In this document: positions 1 to 9,879 of the stretch, piece after piece
Layout of the letters: every line of letters starts with the position of its first letter
Position numbering within the stretch: position 1 is the first letter of the stretch
Assembly (NCBI GenBank): GCA_023627715.1
Contig: JAMAHW010000018.1
Location: 62,001 to 126,000, forward strand
DNA from: Periconia sp. R9002
Taxonomy: Eukaryota; Ascomycota; Dothideomycetes; Pleosporales; Periconiaceae
DNA length: 64,000 nucleotides
Direction: 5' to 3'
Made by a program: the position numbers and the translations under genes
Notes under the pieces: model-generated
Database searches by the model: none
What the model saw: only the letters and a program-made list of their open reading frames with translations
What the model was told of the DNA's origin: nothing

Positions 1-1
1 C

Positions 2-1555
2 AGAAGAAGGGATGACACCCTCGCCATGATGAAAGCCGCCGAGGCGCGCAAGGCAAAGGACGAACCTAAACCGTTGACACAGGCCGAGCGTTTGGCAGAA
101 GCCGCCAGACTAGAGAAGCTCAACAGCAAGAGCTTGCACCGGTGGGAAGAGGAAGAGGAGATGCGCGCTGCCGAAAGGCAGGCCAAGATTGATGCTCTGA
201 AAAATCGCCAGATCGATGGTCCATTCGTTCGCTACTATAGCGGGCCTGCCATCTGGGTGGATGATAAAATCAAACATACAGGCAAAGATGCCCCCAGCCT
301 AGAAAGTCTGGAGGAGAAACTCAACAAGGACAGTCCCACGCCTACAGCTCAGGAGATACAATCTGGCACGGGGGAGCAGCCAGTAGTCGAGTCTACTACA
401 CAGGCTCCTGGAGATGTGGACCAGGACAAATCACCACAGGTTCCAATAATCACAACTGCCACTGTTCAGACAGAATCGTCATTGCAGGGTGAATCGCACC
501 TTCCTCTGCCCACATCGGGACCATCTGAACAAAATACATCCAGGGGCGAACACTCGCCATATTCCAACGCTATGATTGCACCTCCAGGGACCGTCGATCC
601 TTTTCTGTTCGGTATGGAGCAGTATGCTCACCCTGAACAATCGCAGCCAGAGTACGGCCCTGTGAACTTGGTACCCCCGCACGTTTCCCACACCGATTCA
701 GAACTTCCACCTAATCCGTTCCTATTCACCTCTCCATTCTCGCAAGCCCATCCGTCACTCAACGACCCTATCCTTTCTCAGGACAATGGTATCCTACCGT
801 CAAGCCTCCTCGCCCAGTTCCAACATCCCCCACCTGCTCCACCAGCTCCTCCCGCCCCCCCAAAGCGAAAAGTCATCTCTCGTGCCCTACGCAACCTCCT
901 CATCCTATGTTCGTTTCCGAATCTGGAGGCCACGGCCCCCATCTCTGGCCGCGTAAAAGCAGCCGCATCGGTGCTCAAGGAAAAAGACCGCGCCTCGCTC
1001 ATCCAATTATCCACCTCCCTGTTCAACTGGACGCTAGCAGACGCGACAACATTTGTCAACACGATGCTCAACGCTCCCAAGACCAAAAAGGAAAAAGAAG
1101 CCCTCGCCAAACCCCGCAAAGAGCTTTGCGCGGTCAGCAACAAGGAGGCCAGGTACCGAGACCCGGAGACGGGAATCGCGTACCACGACAGCAGAGCCTT
1201 TGGTGTCTTGCGCGGCGTCGTGGGCGGTGGGTTTGTGTGGTGTGGTGAGGCCGGGTGCTACGTAGGCGGCAGGGCGAAGCCCATGGTGGGAATGGGCAAG
1301 GGATTCTTGGGCATGGCGCCCGCGAGGGGCGTGCCCAAGAGGTTCTTGGAGATGCAGCGCGAGAGCAGTGCGGCGTTGAAAAAGCCGCCACAGCCTCCAC
1401 CCCCCGTCGAGCAGAGTACAGCTCCAGATGCTGGACAGGCTAGTTCTACGCCTGCTACAGCTCCGGCAGCTCCGGCTGGCGCTACGCATAGTAATCCTTC
1501 ATCTGCACCGGAGACCGTCAAGCCGGAAGAGCGGGTGGTCACGGTGATAGACTAG
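2..1555 (+). CDS. VPS72: SWR1 complex subunit Vps72/Swc2 (YL1 family), 5'-truncated by the window edge
   Basis: By family, this is the subunit of the SWR1 chromatin remodeller that binds H2A.Z-H2B for exchange into nucleosomes. The frame is open through the left edge (the first visible codons read RRRDDTLAMMKAAEARKAK), so the true start and probably the acidic H2A.Z-binding part lie outside; the ATG at 26 is internal. At least 517 codons are present in a single exon. A charged YL1 segment is followed by the QIDGPFVRYYSG motif near visible codon 70. A long S/T/P/Q-rich linker fills about codons 100-290. The YL1_C domain lies at about codons 370-420, with CAVSNKEARYRDPETG then AYHDSRAFGVLR. The tail is P/A-rich and disordered. 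It ends 0.8 kb from, and convergent with, RPS24. The YL1_C match makes the family call firm; only the N-terminus is unknown. Confidence 0.9.
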   Translation, partial: RRRDDTLAMMKAAEARKAKDEPKPLTQAERLAEAARLEKLNSKSLHRWEEEEEMRAAERQAKIDALKNRQIDGPFVRYYSGPAIWVDDKIKHTGKDAPSLESLEEKLNKDSPTPTAQEIQSGTGEQPVVESTTQAPGDVDQDKSPQVPIITTATVQTESSLQGESHLPLPTSGPSEQNTSRGEHSPYSNAMIAPPGTVDPFLFGMEQYAHPEQSQPEYGPVNLVPPHVSHTDSELPPNPFLFTSPFSQAHPSLNDPILSQDNGILPSSLLAQFQHPPPAPPAPPAPPKRKVISRALRNLLILCSFPNLEATAPISGRVKAAASVLKEKDRASLIQLSTSLFNWTLADATTFVNTMLNAPKTKKEKEALAKPRKELCAVSNKEARYRDPETGIAYHDSRAFGVLRGVVGGGFVWCGEAGCYVGGRAKPMVGMGKGFLGMAPARGVPKRFLEMQRESSAALKKPPQPPPPVEQSTAPDAGQASSTPATAPAAPAGATHSNPSSAPETVKPEERVVTVID

Positions 1556-2360
1556 AAAATGTAATCAAGTAATGTAATTCTGTATCCATAGACACGTTGT
1601 GTTCGAACTCGATGCTTTTGTTTTTCTTCCTCTGTGTTTTTATATATACTGAGATACTACCGCATCAGTACGATGAGAGAAAGAAAGAAAAAAATTGAAA
1701 TGATCAATCATTGCACGTACTCGAGTAACGTTTGTAATGCCCTGTATACATACATATGTATTGTCGATGGTGACTCAAGGTGAGATCCGGCGAGGGGAGT
1801 GAATGCCTTGTAGTCGATGGGGTGTTTATGTATGTCGTGTTCCAAGGGGTGACTGGGAAGGAAGGGGGATGTGGGGGGAATGAATTCCAGTGATTGAAAA
1901 TGATGCTTTCGGATAGGAGGAGTATGTTCATCAAACACACATCACGATCTGTATGAATCACAGTAACATCCTGGCTAGAGAGGTGCACACAGATATGACT
2001 GCTTGCATATGTATTGCCTTGACATGGATTCCGTACGTACGGTGGCAAATGATTGGAGAGAAAAATGGAGAGAAGGAAAAAAGGTCCGTGATATGCATTG
2101 ATGGTTAGTTGCCTGACTGACACATGAGAGATCTTTAAACGCCCATCCATCTTGCCCCGACCGGTTGTTGCTGCTGTGTTGCAAGAGTTAAGTTATTTTT
2201 TGTTGAAAGGCATTCCTCGTAAATGTACACGATGGTTTTTGTTATGCCCCACTGCAAACTCCAAAAGTCCATGGTGAAGAACGTTAATGAACCACCCGAA
2301 CCAGAGAAACGGCTCCATATCCCAACCACCATACCATCATCAGCATCGAGCACCGTCCGT
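1556..2360. other. Convergent intergenic region between VPS72 and RPS24
   Basis: About 0.8 kb that should hold both 3' UTRs. AT-rich runs such as a purine tract near 1676-1695 are present. A minus-strand open frame of 148 codons (1704-2150) has no recognisable domain and is composed like non-coding DNA. No RNA gene was seen. Confidence 0.6.
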
Positions 2361-2958
2361 TTATTTCTTCTCCTTCTTCGCGCCCTTGGTCTTGGCAGTA
2401 CCCCGGAACTCCTTTGACCTGTTCTTGCGTTGCTTGCCTGCGTCATTGTCAGCCTGCCTTGCCCACTGTGATGGGGACTGCATCTTGTCCCCGGTTCCGC
2501 AATCCCTGAGAAGATTGTGTATTCGATGATGATGATGATGGGTGGAAACGTACGTTGCTGCCTGCTGGCCTTCTCGACCTTGGTGGCCTGGCCGTATCGC
2601 ACGAGCCTGTAGCGGGGTTCGAATTTCTTCATGGCCTCGGCGCTGTCGTAGATGAGGGCGAAACCAGTCGTCTTGCCACCACCGAAGTGTGTCTTGAGAC
2701 CGAACACGGAGACCTCATCCTTCTTCGCCTTGTAAAGCTCGCCGAGCTTGCCGCGGAGTTCGTCCTTGGAGACGTTGGCACGGTTGGGGTGGAGGACGTC
2801 GCTGGGTGAACCGTCAGAACTTTTTGCCTTTGTTGCATGCACCAGGCTTCGCTGTGCCAATGAGGTATTTCCTGCACTTACACAACCATCTGACGACGAC
2901 CGAGGAGGGGGTTGCGGATGAACTTGCGCGTGCGCAGAGTAACCTGAGAATCAGCCAT
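2361..2958 (-). CDS. RPS24: 40S ribosomal protein S24 (eS24)
   Basis: Structural protein of the small ribosomal subunit. Three exons on the minus strand: 2882-2958, 2554-2801 and 2361-2437. They give 133 residues, the usual eS24 length. The product starts [19 protein letters not shown], continues through [14 protein letters not shown] and [20 protein letters not shown], and ends with the basic tail [15 protein letters not shown]. Intron 1 (2802-2881, GTAAGT...CAG) and intron 2 (2438-2553, GTACGT...CAG with a CTGAC branch sequence) each join the frame exactly. The gene lies head to head with EFM3 across 534 bp, so two translation-related genes share a promoter region. I looked for a C/D-box snoRNA in intron 2 and saw none. 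Confidence 0.97.
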
Positions 2959-3492
2959 GTTGGAGGACGAGCTGTGCCGATCTACGTGCGGTTAGATGCA
3001 AGAATATCAGATGAAAACGGTCTGGGCACGTACTGGAGGTTAAATCGATCCTGCTCGTTGTCGGGGTGGTGGTGATGGTATTTTGCTGTTGCCGCAGGAT
3101 ATCGTCGACGTTGGATGTTCGTGGGCCACACGGTATTTTTCGATCGAGTGCGTCTAGCGAGACTTGGCGCACTAATCTTGGAGTGGTAAGCGGCCCTTGC
3201 GGGAAAGCGAACCGCAAAGCAGCATCTGCTTTTCTGTCCTGCAGCACAAAGGGATATTTGGAAAGGTAACGGAGGAAATTTTCATATGAAACACTTGAGA
3301 AGACGCTCTGTGTATGGTTTGGAGAAATTGACACGCAGCAGCGACGTTCAATGGTCCCGGCAGCAATCCCGTGTGGCTTCATCAATCATAGTTCTTCTAC
3401 TCATATAAGCGCGCCGCTCGCTTCACGGCCAGCACCACCTTTCACGGATACTTTTCCCATCACTTTTGCGATTTCTCGATTGCTTTGCTTTC
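2959..3492. promoter_or_regulatory. Shared divergent promoter, RPS24 / EFM3
   Basis: 534 bp separate the two start codons. An AAATTTTC element near 3276 resembles the ribosome-biogenesis RRPE motif, but that is one short match. No fission-yeast-type HomolD box was found. The assignment rests on the divergent gene order. Confidence 0.45.
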
Positions 3493-4863
3493 ATGGATCC
3501 AGTCATCACACCCGAGTTAATCACACTGCGTCGTCAGTATCTTCAGTTAGTCGACTTGTCACAACTGAGATGGCCGCAAGCATCCGTGCTGAAGCAACCG
3601 GATGTGCAATCATGGATTTTTCGAAATTTGTTCGACGCAGATAACCTGACTACCTTGCCGCCAGAACGCTATCGACTGCGCACATTAAAGCTTTTGGTGT
3701 CAAAACTGGAGGAGGCGGTCGACAACCCCGAGGAGGATGTATGCTGCTCTCCTTCCTTCTGTGCGTTCTAACTTTAGTCGTGCGGCTTTTGAAGTTTAGA
3801 GCACTGGTCATAGTTTCTCCTTGGGCTCATGACATCAACTTTTTATTTCAAACTCAACACTAACGGTTTTCCTCTCCTGCTGTGAATAGGAAATATCCGA
3901 CGAGCTCATGTCCGCACTCTCCATATTACTCGCGTCGGGTATACCATCGGAGCCTGACTCCGCGCAGCAAAAAGCATATGTGACGTACACCTTCTCTCAA
4001 GACTCTCCTGCGGGAACTATCCCACAAGATTATGGTGTCACTCTTCTAGAATCTCGCGCTGTCATCTCATCATCGGGAACTACGGGCCTGAGGACGTGGG
4101 AAGCCGCTCTCCACTTGGGATCTTTCCTATGCTCGACTCATGGCCGTGAAAAAATTCGTGGGAAAAGAATCCTCGAGCTTGGAGCTGGGACGGGGATGCT
4201 GTCGATTCTGTGTGCAAAGTATCTGGGGGTCTCGGGCGTTGTGGCTACCGATGGTGACGAGGCCGTAGTCGATGCGATCAAAACCAACAGTTTCCTAAAT
4301 GGTGTGGACACGGAAAGTCAATCACAGACGGTTGTGAGAGCTGCTGCTCTGAGGTGGGGATGGCTGGTCGACGCAAATACCTTTGCAGAAGACTATGGCA
4401 TGGCAGTTCCGGATGTGGTGCTTGGGGCAGATGTCGTAAGCTGTTCACACACGCAAATGATGACTGGCGTGATTTTGACTAAAAATTCCCGCAGACTTAC
4501 GACAAGACTGTGATGCCAGCACTTGTCTCGTCGATGAGAGAGATGTTTGAGATGAATTCATCACTTCATGTGCTCATTGCAGCAACGATCCGCAACGAAG
4601 AGACGGTCGAGGCCTTTGTCAACGCGTGCAGTGGGTACCCCCTCCCCACAGCATGCTGTTGATGGTGAAGGATTTTCTCGAGATGGATTGCAGAGTGACT
4701 AACAATTTGTGGGGTAGATCGAAACCGGTTTGACATGGAGTTGGTGGAATGGGAAGTGCGCGGTGAAGAGCACCAGGATGGACCCTTCTATCCAGCCTCG
4801 ATCCCGATCAGAATATGGGAATTGAGCCGGCCGCAGGTACCCGCGGACCCATTCGCCCTGTAG
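3493..4863 (+). CDS. EFM3: eEF2-specific protein-lysine N-methyltransferase (EFM3 / FAM86 family)
   Basis: A seven-beta-strand, SAM-dependent methyltransferase. By family (yeast Efm3, human FAM86A/EEF2KMT) it methylates a lysine of elongation factor 2 in the cytosol. Four exons (3493-3738, 3890-4435, 4495-4630, 4718-4863) give 357 residues. SAM motif I is ILELGAGTGMLSI, followed by VVATDGDEAVVDA. The late DVVLGADVTYD motif is created by joining exons 2 and 3 and marks protein methyltransferases of this group. The N-terminal helical FAM86-type segment starts MDPVITPELITLRRQYL. An ATG 27 bp upstream (3466) is in frame, but 3493 gives the usual start. Exon 3 to 4 splices inside an Asn codon (A|AT). 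The tail IPIRIWELSRP is typical. The family is certain; the exact methylated residue is by homology only. Confidence 0.88.
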
Positions 4864-6687
4864 GCGCGTCAGGATGAAGAAAGAGCATTCGCCCACCATG
4901 TGTCAGGTTTGATGGTGACGAATTGCTGGCGAAAGCTTAACCTTGAAATATAAGTTTCAGGTGCAGGCACAAGGAAGAGAGAGGGCGTCGACGAGATGCG
5001 AGACGAGGAGTGCGCCCGTACCCAGATCCGATTGGACGCGGGGCAGAGGGGGATTGGTCTGCTAGATGGGATGCTACACCAGATGGAGAAATGCATCAGG
5101 CAAATTGCAGTAGGCTAGGGATTTGATCAGACTCGAATCGCACCGTGGATCCAAGGGATGCGATGCGAAGCGATGCGATGCGCTGGTCTTTTGGCTGTTG
5201 CAGTCACCGCTCTCACTCATACAACCTGTACAGCATTCTTTTCAGTGCATGTTGCAAGTTATTCTGGGTTATGCAACAAAGGGGGAGTACATAAGCAGCG
5301 GGACATGTCGCAATGCCCCGCAAGCAGGGCTTCTAGAACGGTGGGTGGAGGGGCTCGGAGGCTCGGAACAGCGCCCGTGTTGGTACGCCCGCCCTGATTC
5401 GCCGGCAAACGGCCGGTTGCTATTAACACACAGAGTGACTACTACAAGGTGAGTGACCTAGGTACCTATTAGTTTGCTGATGCGTGTACACAGTTGGTAA
5501 CTATGTACTGTGATGGCCAGGCACGAGGTGCAGCGGCAGGTGGAGCGTGTCGTGTCGAGTGGATCAACTCATGCCTGCCTCACATTTCATGTTGTGATGC
5601 GCGGTCCACTTGGTAGCTAGTTATGTAGGTATAAGAGTCAAACGTCTCTCACCAACAAACCGTCTAACATTATTGATCGATGGTGTGATAGAGGTCCGCT
5701 ATCGCTTCATCGCTCGCAATCCCCCAAGTTACCTCCTTACACGACACCATTCATTGACACTTCATCTGCCTTTTAAGTGCTTCTGTCTTTCCCATCCATC
5801 TTTTGCACCCTCCATCTATCTATCTTGCTTGCTTCCTGCTGCTATCCGTCTCCCGTACGTGCGTACGTACCTATATCATCACTCCCGATCCGTGCCAGGT
5901 ATTATACTTTGCTACACTATATGTCATGATTATCCACAGTGCTGATACGTCCTTCTACCTCAATAGATAGTACCCAAGTTACAGACAGAGGGACACGGAC
6001 GGGCGTGCCGCAGCGAACCGATACCCACTCGGCTCTCCTCGCTATCTGCATCCCTCAGTCAGCCCTTATCGCGCTGCTCCCCGCCATCGCCCATCCATCC
6101 CTGGCTTCCATCACCGCTTGCCACGGAGCTAGTGCTGCCCGTGTCATTGCAAACTTTCCTGTCTGTCTGTCCGTCTATCGATTCAGATCGTTAGTTACTT
6201 GGTCCGTTGGCTGTGCCATTGTTATCACCACAAGGGATTGATTGATTGATTGATTCTCGTCATCTTGTTGTAGGTATGTTCCCCCCTCTGATGCTCCTTT
6301 GTTGGCAATCGTAATGGCTGGTTCCGGCCCGTGAGTTACATGCATGTCATCTTTTTTTTCTTACTTTACTTTCTTGTTTCTTTGCTGCAACGATCCATCC
6401 ATGCGGTAGTCGATCAAAGAGGGCGCGGCGCCGTTGTTCCTGGCTAACCGCATCGGGTGCAGATAAGGTTGTTCCAAAAAGAGCGCAACCCAGCAAACCA
6501 CGTTCGTCATATCCGCTCTTTAAAAGTACTGTACTGTACTGCAACAGCGCGGCTGTGTCACCGCTTCTTCATTCCTCCCTCCTGCTTGGACTGTGCATCT
6601 CTGTTTTCTTGCGCACCCACCACCCACCCCCAGCACCTCATCAATTGTCTGAGGCATTAAAACTCCCCCTTCCCCCGTCCCTCCACC
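4864..6687. other. 1.8-kb intergenic region upstream of the Ecl1-family gene
   Basis: No convincing gene. It holds short repeats: a GATGC-type repeat at 5157-5185 and an ATTG tetranucleotide run at 6236-6254. It also holds an ACCTAGGTACCT block at 5456-5467, a motif seen again elsewhere in the window. The C/T-rich right half (about 5750-6690) is probably promoter plus a long 5' UTR of the gene at 6688. The small open frames here have no domain or codon bias. Confidence 0.5.
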
Positions 6688-7710
6688 ATGGCAACTCACC
6701 ACTCTCGGCATCTGTCCCACCACTCCAAAAGGCCTCTGCCGGCCCACGCAAGGCCCTCCAAGCCTGCCCCCCTGTCGAAGCGTACTTCTTCGCAGGCTTC
6801 CACCAAAAAAGCTGCTCCCAAGGAAGACGACTTGGACGAAGAGGAAGTAATGGCCACGAGTTTCTTGAACTTTTGGTGTGTACCTACCTACTTACTACTC
6901 ACTACCACCCATGAATCATCCTCGCTAACCAATTCTGCTTTTAGCACTACCTGTGAGAAGCAAATCATCGTACCCAGCAATTTTGTCCTGTACTGTTCCG
7001 AGAGGTATGCAGACTCATGACCCCCACCCGGTGATAAACAGTAACGTTTGGGCTAACCTTGTTGTTACAGTTGTCGTCGAAAGGACACCGAGAAACAATT
7101 GTCTTACCCTTTCGACTACTCTCCGCCCATGTCACCTACAACCACCGAAAGCCACTTTCGTGACATCGTGGCGCCACGTTCCCCTTCCAAACGCTCCTCC
7201 ATTGCCTTCTCCGACGTGTCACTGGAAGACCACACTCCTGTTGCTGCCTCGGACTGTGAGAAAGTAAGACATGACTCGGAAGCATCGAGATACCTGCGCC
7301 AATTCCAAGCCACAGCTTTGTCTAGTGATGCCACATCCACCATCCGCCCTCGCCGTCCAGGACACAATCGCTCACTCACTTCTCATACCACCAGCACGGC
7401 CCCGTCGCTTTCACATACCCCCGCCAGTTCGGTCAGCTACTCGCTGCCCTACACGCCAGCCTCCCGGCCCTTGCCCCCAAGGAACTACTCTTCATATGCC
7501 TCCAAGTCTATTGAGCTCGTGACCCCGTGGCCCTATTCAACCACGGCGCCCCTCAGCCCTCCCAAATACTCGATGAAGTCGGCGCCAACGATAGAGCGAA
7601 CTTCAAGTACTATCGAGGGCGAGATACTGTACGAGAAGAGTCCTGTTCCTTCCATCTCGCCGGCCAACGGAAGTTTGGGAAGGCTTTTGGCTGCGGGTGT
7701 TCATGCCTGA
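6688..7710 (+). CDS. Ecl1/2/3-family zinc-binding life-span regulatory protein
   Basis: By family, a small nuclear zinc-binding regulator whose fission-yeast members extend chronological life span and respond to nutrient or zinc starvation. Three exons (6688-6875, 6945-7004, 7071-7710) give 295 residues. The only ordered part is a Cys4 element at about residues 60-90: FLNF-C-TT-C-EKQIIVPSNFVLY-C-SES-C-RRKD, that is CX2C...CX3C. Intron 1 splits the codon of the first Cys (TG|C) and intron 2 splits the Ser just before the last Cys, so exon 2 is exactly 60 nt and carries most of the finger. The N-terminus is basic and His/Lys-rich; the 200-residue C-terminus is S/T/P-rich and disordered. Large non-coding flanks on both sides suggest complex regulation. 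It is much longer than the yeast founder proteins, which is common in filamentous fungi. Confidence 0.83.
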
Positions 7711-9879
7711 GCGAGCTTTTTATTATATCTTCTCACCTTTCTTCTTGTGCGGAACATGTTCATATAATTACTCGATAAAGAAGTGTTTTGAGTCTGTTTA
7801 TTTCGGTACTAATGTTTTCAGTTTGGCTGGGCCAATGCAGCTAGCGATTGGAGATTCATGTATGGAGGGACAAGGCAAGCGAAGCCCCCGAGACGAAAAG
7901 TAAATGCATTTAGATGGGAGGACAAAGGGCGTTAGATTTCCTATCCTGCTTTCCTACTTTTTTATTTTGTGACGGTTACACATTGATGATTTCTGGAAAG
8001 CTTTATACCACATGGAAAGGACTTTAGATTTTTCGACATTTTTTGAAATGCAACCCCAGAGAGCAAAGGAAATGTTTGCTCTCTCTCATACACTCAATCA
8101 CTCTCCCACTCTCTCACACACGTGCGCATGTGAAAACCTTCGTTGCGGTATTATATCGACAGTTGGTCACGCACGCACACAGCGTTCATTAGGTAGGTCC
8201 AAAAAAGCCTCTCACCCCATGCTCCTGTGCGCCGTCGTACATATCTAGAGTGGAGCGTACTACCCCAGCCGCCATACATGATTGCATGGTAAATCGCTCA
8301 TCGCTCATCGCTTATCGAAAATAAAGCAGCCACCCACCCCTCCTTCTCTCTTCTCCCGTCGTACACCAATGTTTGTTGTGGGGGTTTCTCCCGTGCAACT
8401 ACCGTTCCCTTCTTCCAGATGTGTTCTTAAACAAAAAGAAATTGGACAGTTGTGTATGTATGTACCGATCCCGTTTACGTTGCGTCTGCGTTATTCCCGC
8501 ACCGTACCGTACCGTGGCATCAATATTATTTATCCGGGTGTGTTCCGTCAAAACAACCATCCAAATCCAAGTCGTCGTCCTCAGTTCCGAAGACTTTCTC
8601 TCCCTCCCTCCTTCCCTCGGATCTTGGTTAAAAGCATTGATGAAATTCATACAAGAGCAGATGGTTCCATCCAATCCACGTCACTCGACTCCACTCCGCA
8701 AACACAAGGGAGAGAGAGAGAGAGAGAGAGTGTGTGTGTGTGTGTATATGTGTGTCTGTGTGAAAAGGGATATGTATTTCCGCACTGTACTGCCCTGCCT
8801 GCCTGCCTCCTTTATCCGATCCGCTACCGTCCCTTCCCCGTCCTGTCCCATTCCGTATCCTACCTACCTATGTATATATGTATTCACCCCCTCTAGCGCG
8901 TCTCTCTCTCTACATCGAGTAAGAGTAAATGGGAAACGCAAACCTACTTATCCGTCCCTGCTCCTACCCGTTTTTAATGTCCGTCCGTCCGTCCCCGCTT
9001 GTGCTGGGCTTTTTTTCGGCAAGGGCGAGGTGTTCCTTGGACTGATTGAATGACTGACTGAACGCTTAAGTGGTTGCAGTTATGTATCCACCCGCCCGTT
9101 CGTTTGTTCGAGTTGGAGTGCTGCTTCTCTTTCTCTCTCTCTCTGTGTGTGTTTGATGCCGGGGATGATGTTGGCTGATCGAATGGAGGATCACTTAAGA
9201 CAACGTTTTGAACTAGCGTTGCTGTCGTAGCATCCGAATGCTTTTTTTTCCGGGGGAATGTCTCAGATCGAATTTTGTCGTTGTCTCAGATCGAAGTCTT
9301 ACCGTTGTCGTTCTCACCCCCTCCCAAAAAGAGGGCGACAAGGAGCGGAGTAGTGTAGGGTACATTTCCTGGATTGGCAAACGGTCCATCCTCAAAGCGT
9401 CTTCTGTGGCTGTCCGTGGCGCCCGCTTCTGGGTTCCACGGACTGCTCGTGGTTTTGCTTTTGGGTGATGCTGTGAATAGTTGGTAAGTAGACAGGCTTT
9501 GGGAAATTGATATCCTTGCATTTTACGAAGCGATCACATAGAGAGGAAACTTGAGGGTCATACGTGTGTTGTCGTGCGTATAGGTCGGGGTACAGAGAGA
9601 AAGAGGGCGGGAAATGAAATTAGGTGGATACCGTTGGATTATTCGAATATTTCAATCACAAAGTTTCGAATGATTGAATCAGGAGGAAACAAGAATCCTG
9701 TGCATTACCCACCACAGCATTCCTTTGCCGGTTATCTCTTTGGGGTTATCTTACCAAGTACTAGCTACTGTTGTATGGCAAGACAGGCTCAGAGGGATTT
9801 GCCCTTTCTGAAGTACATTTCCCAATCCAGGGAAACTATTAGACATCTACAACACTCTGTTCAACCCAAAGTCGAACCT
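7711..9879. other. 2.2-kb convergent intergenic region
   Basis: Lies between the 3' ends of the Ecl1-family gene and the MFS gene. It is C/T-rich with several microsatellites (8710-8762 and a CT/GT run at about 9127-9151) and a CCTACCTACCTA block near 8859-8870. Open frames of 204 and 226 codons overlap the microsatellite and look spurious. No RNA gene seen. Confidence 0.5.
8710..8762. repeat. Compound (GA)n-(TG)n microsatellite
   Basis: About ten GA units run directly into about eight TG units and then degenerate TG/TA units. It keeps several frames open and creates false long ORFs. Confidence 0.9.

Noticed and set aside
8282..9053. Open frames of 204 and 226 codons
   Set aside because: Both run through the GA/TG microsatellite and pyrimidine-rich DNA, which lack stop codons by composition. 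No domain or splice partner.
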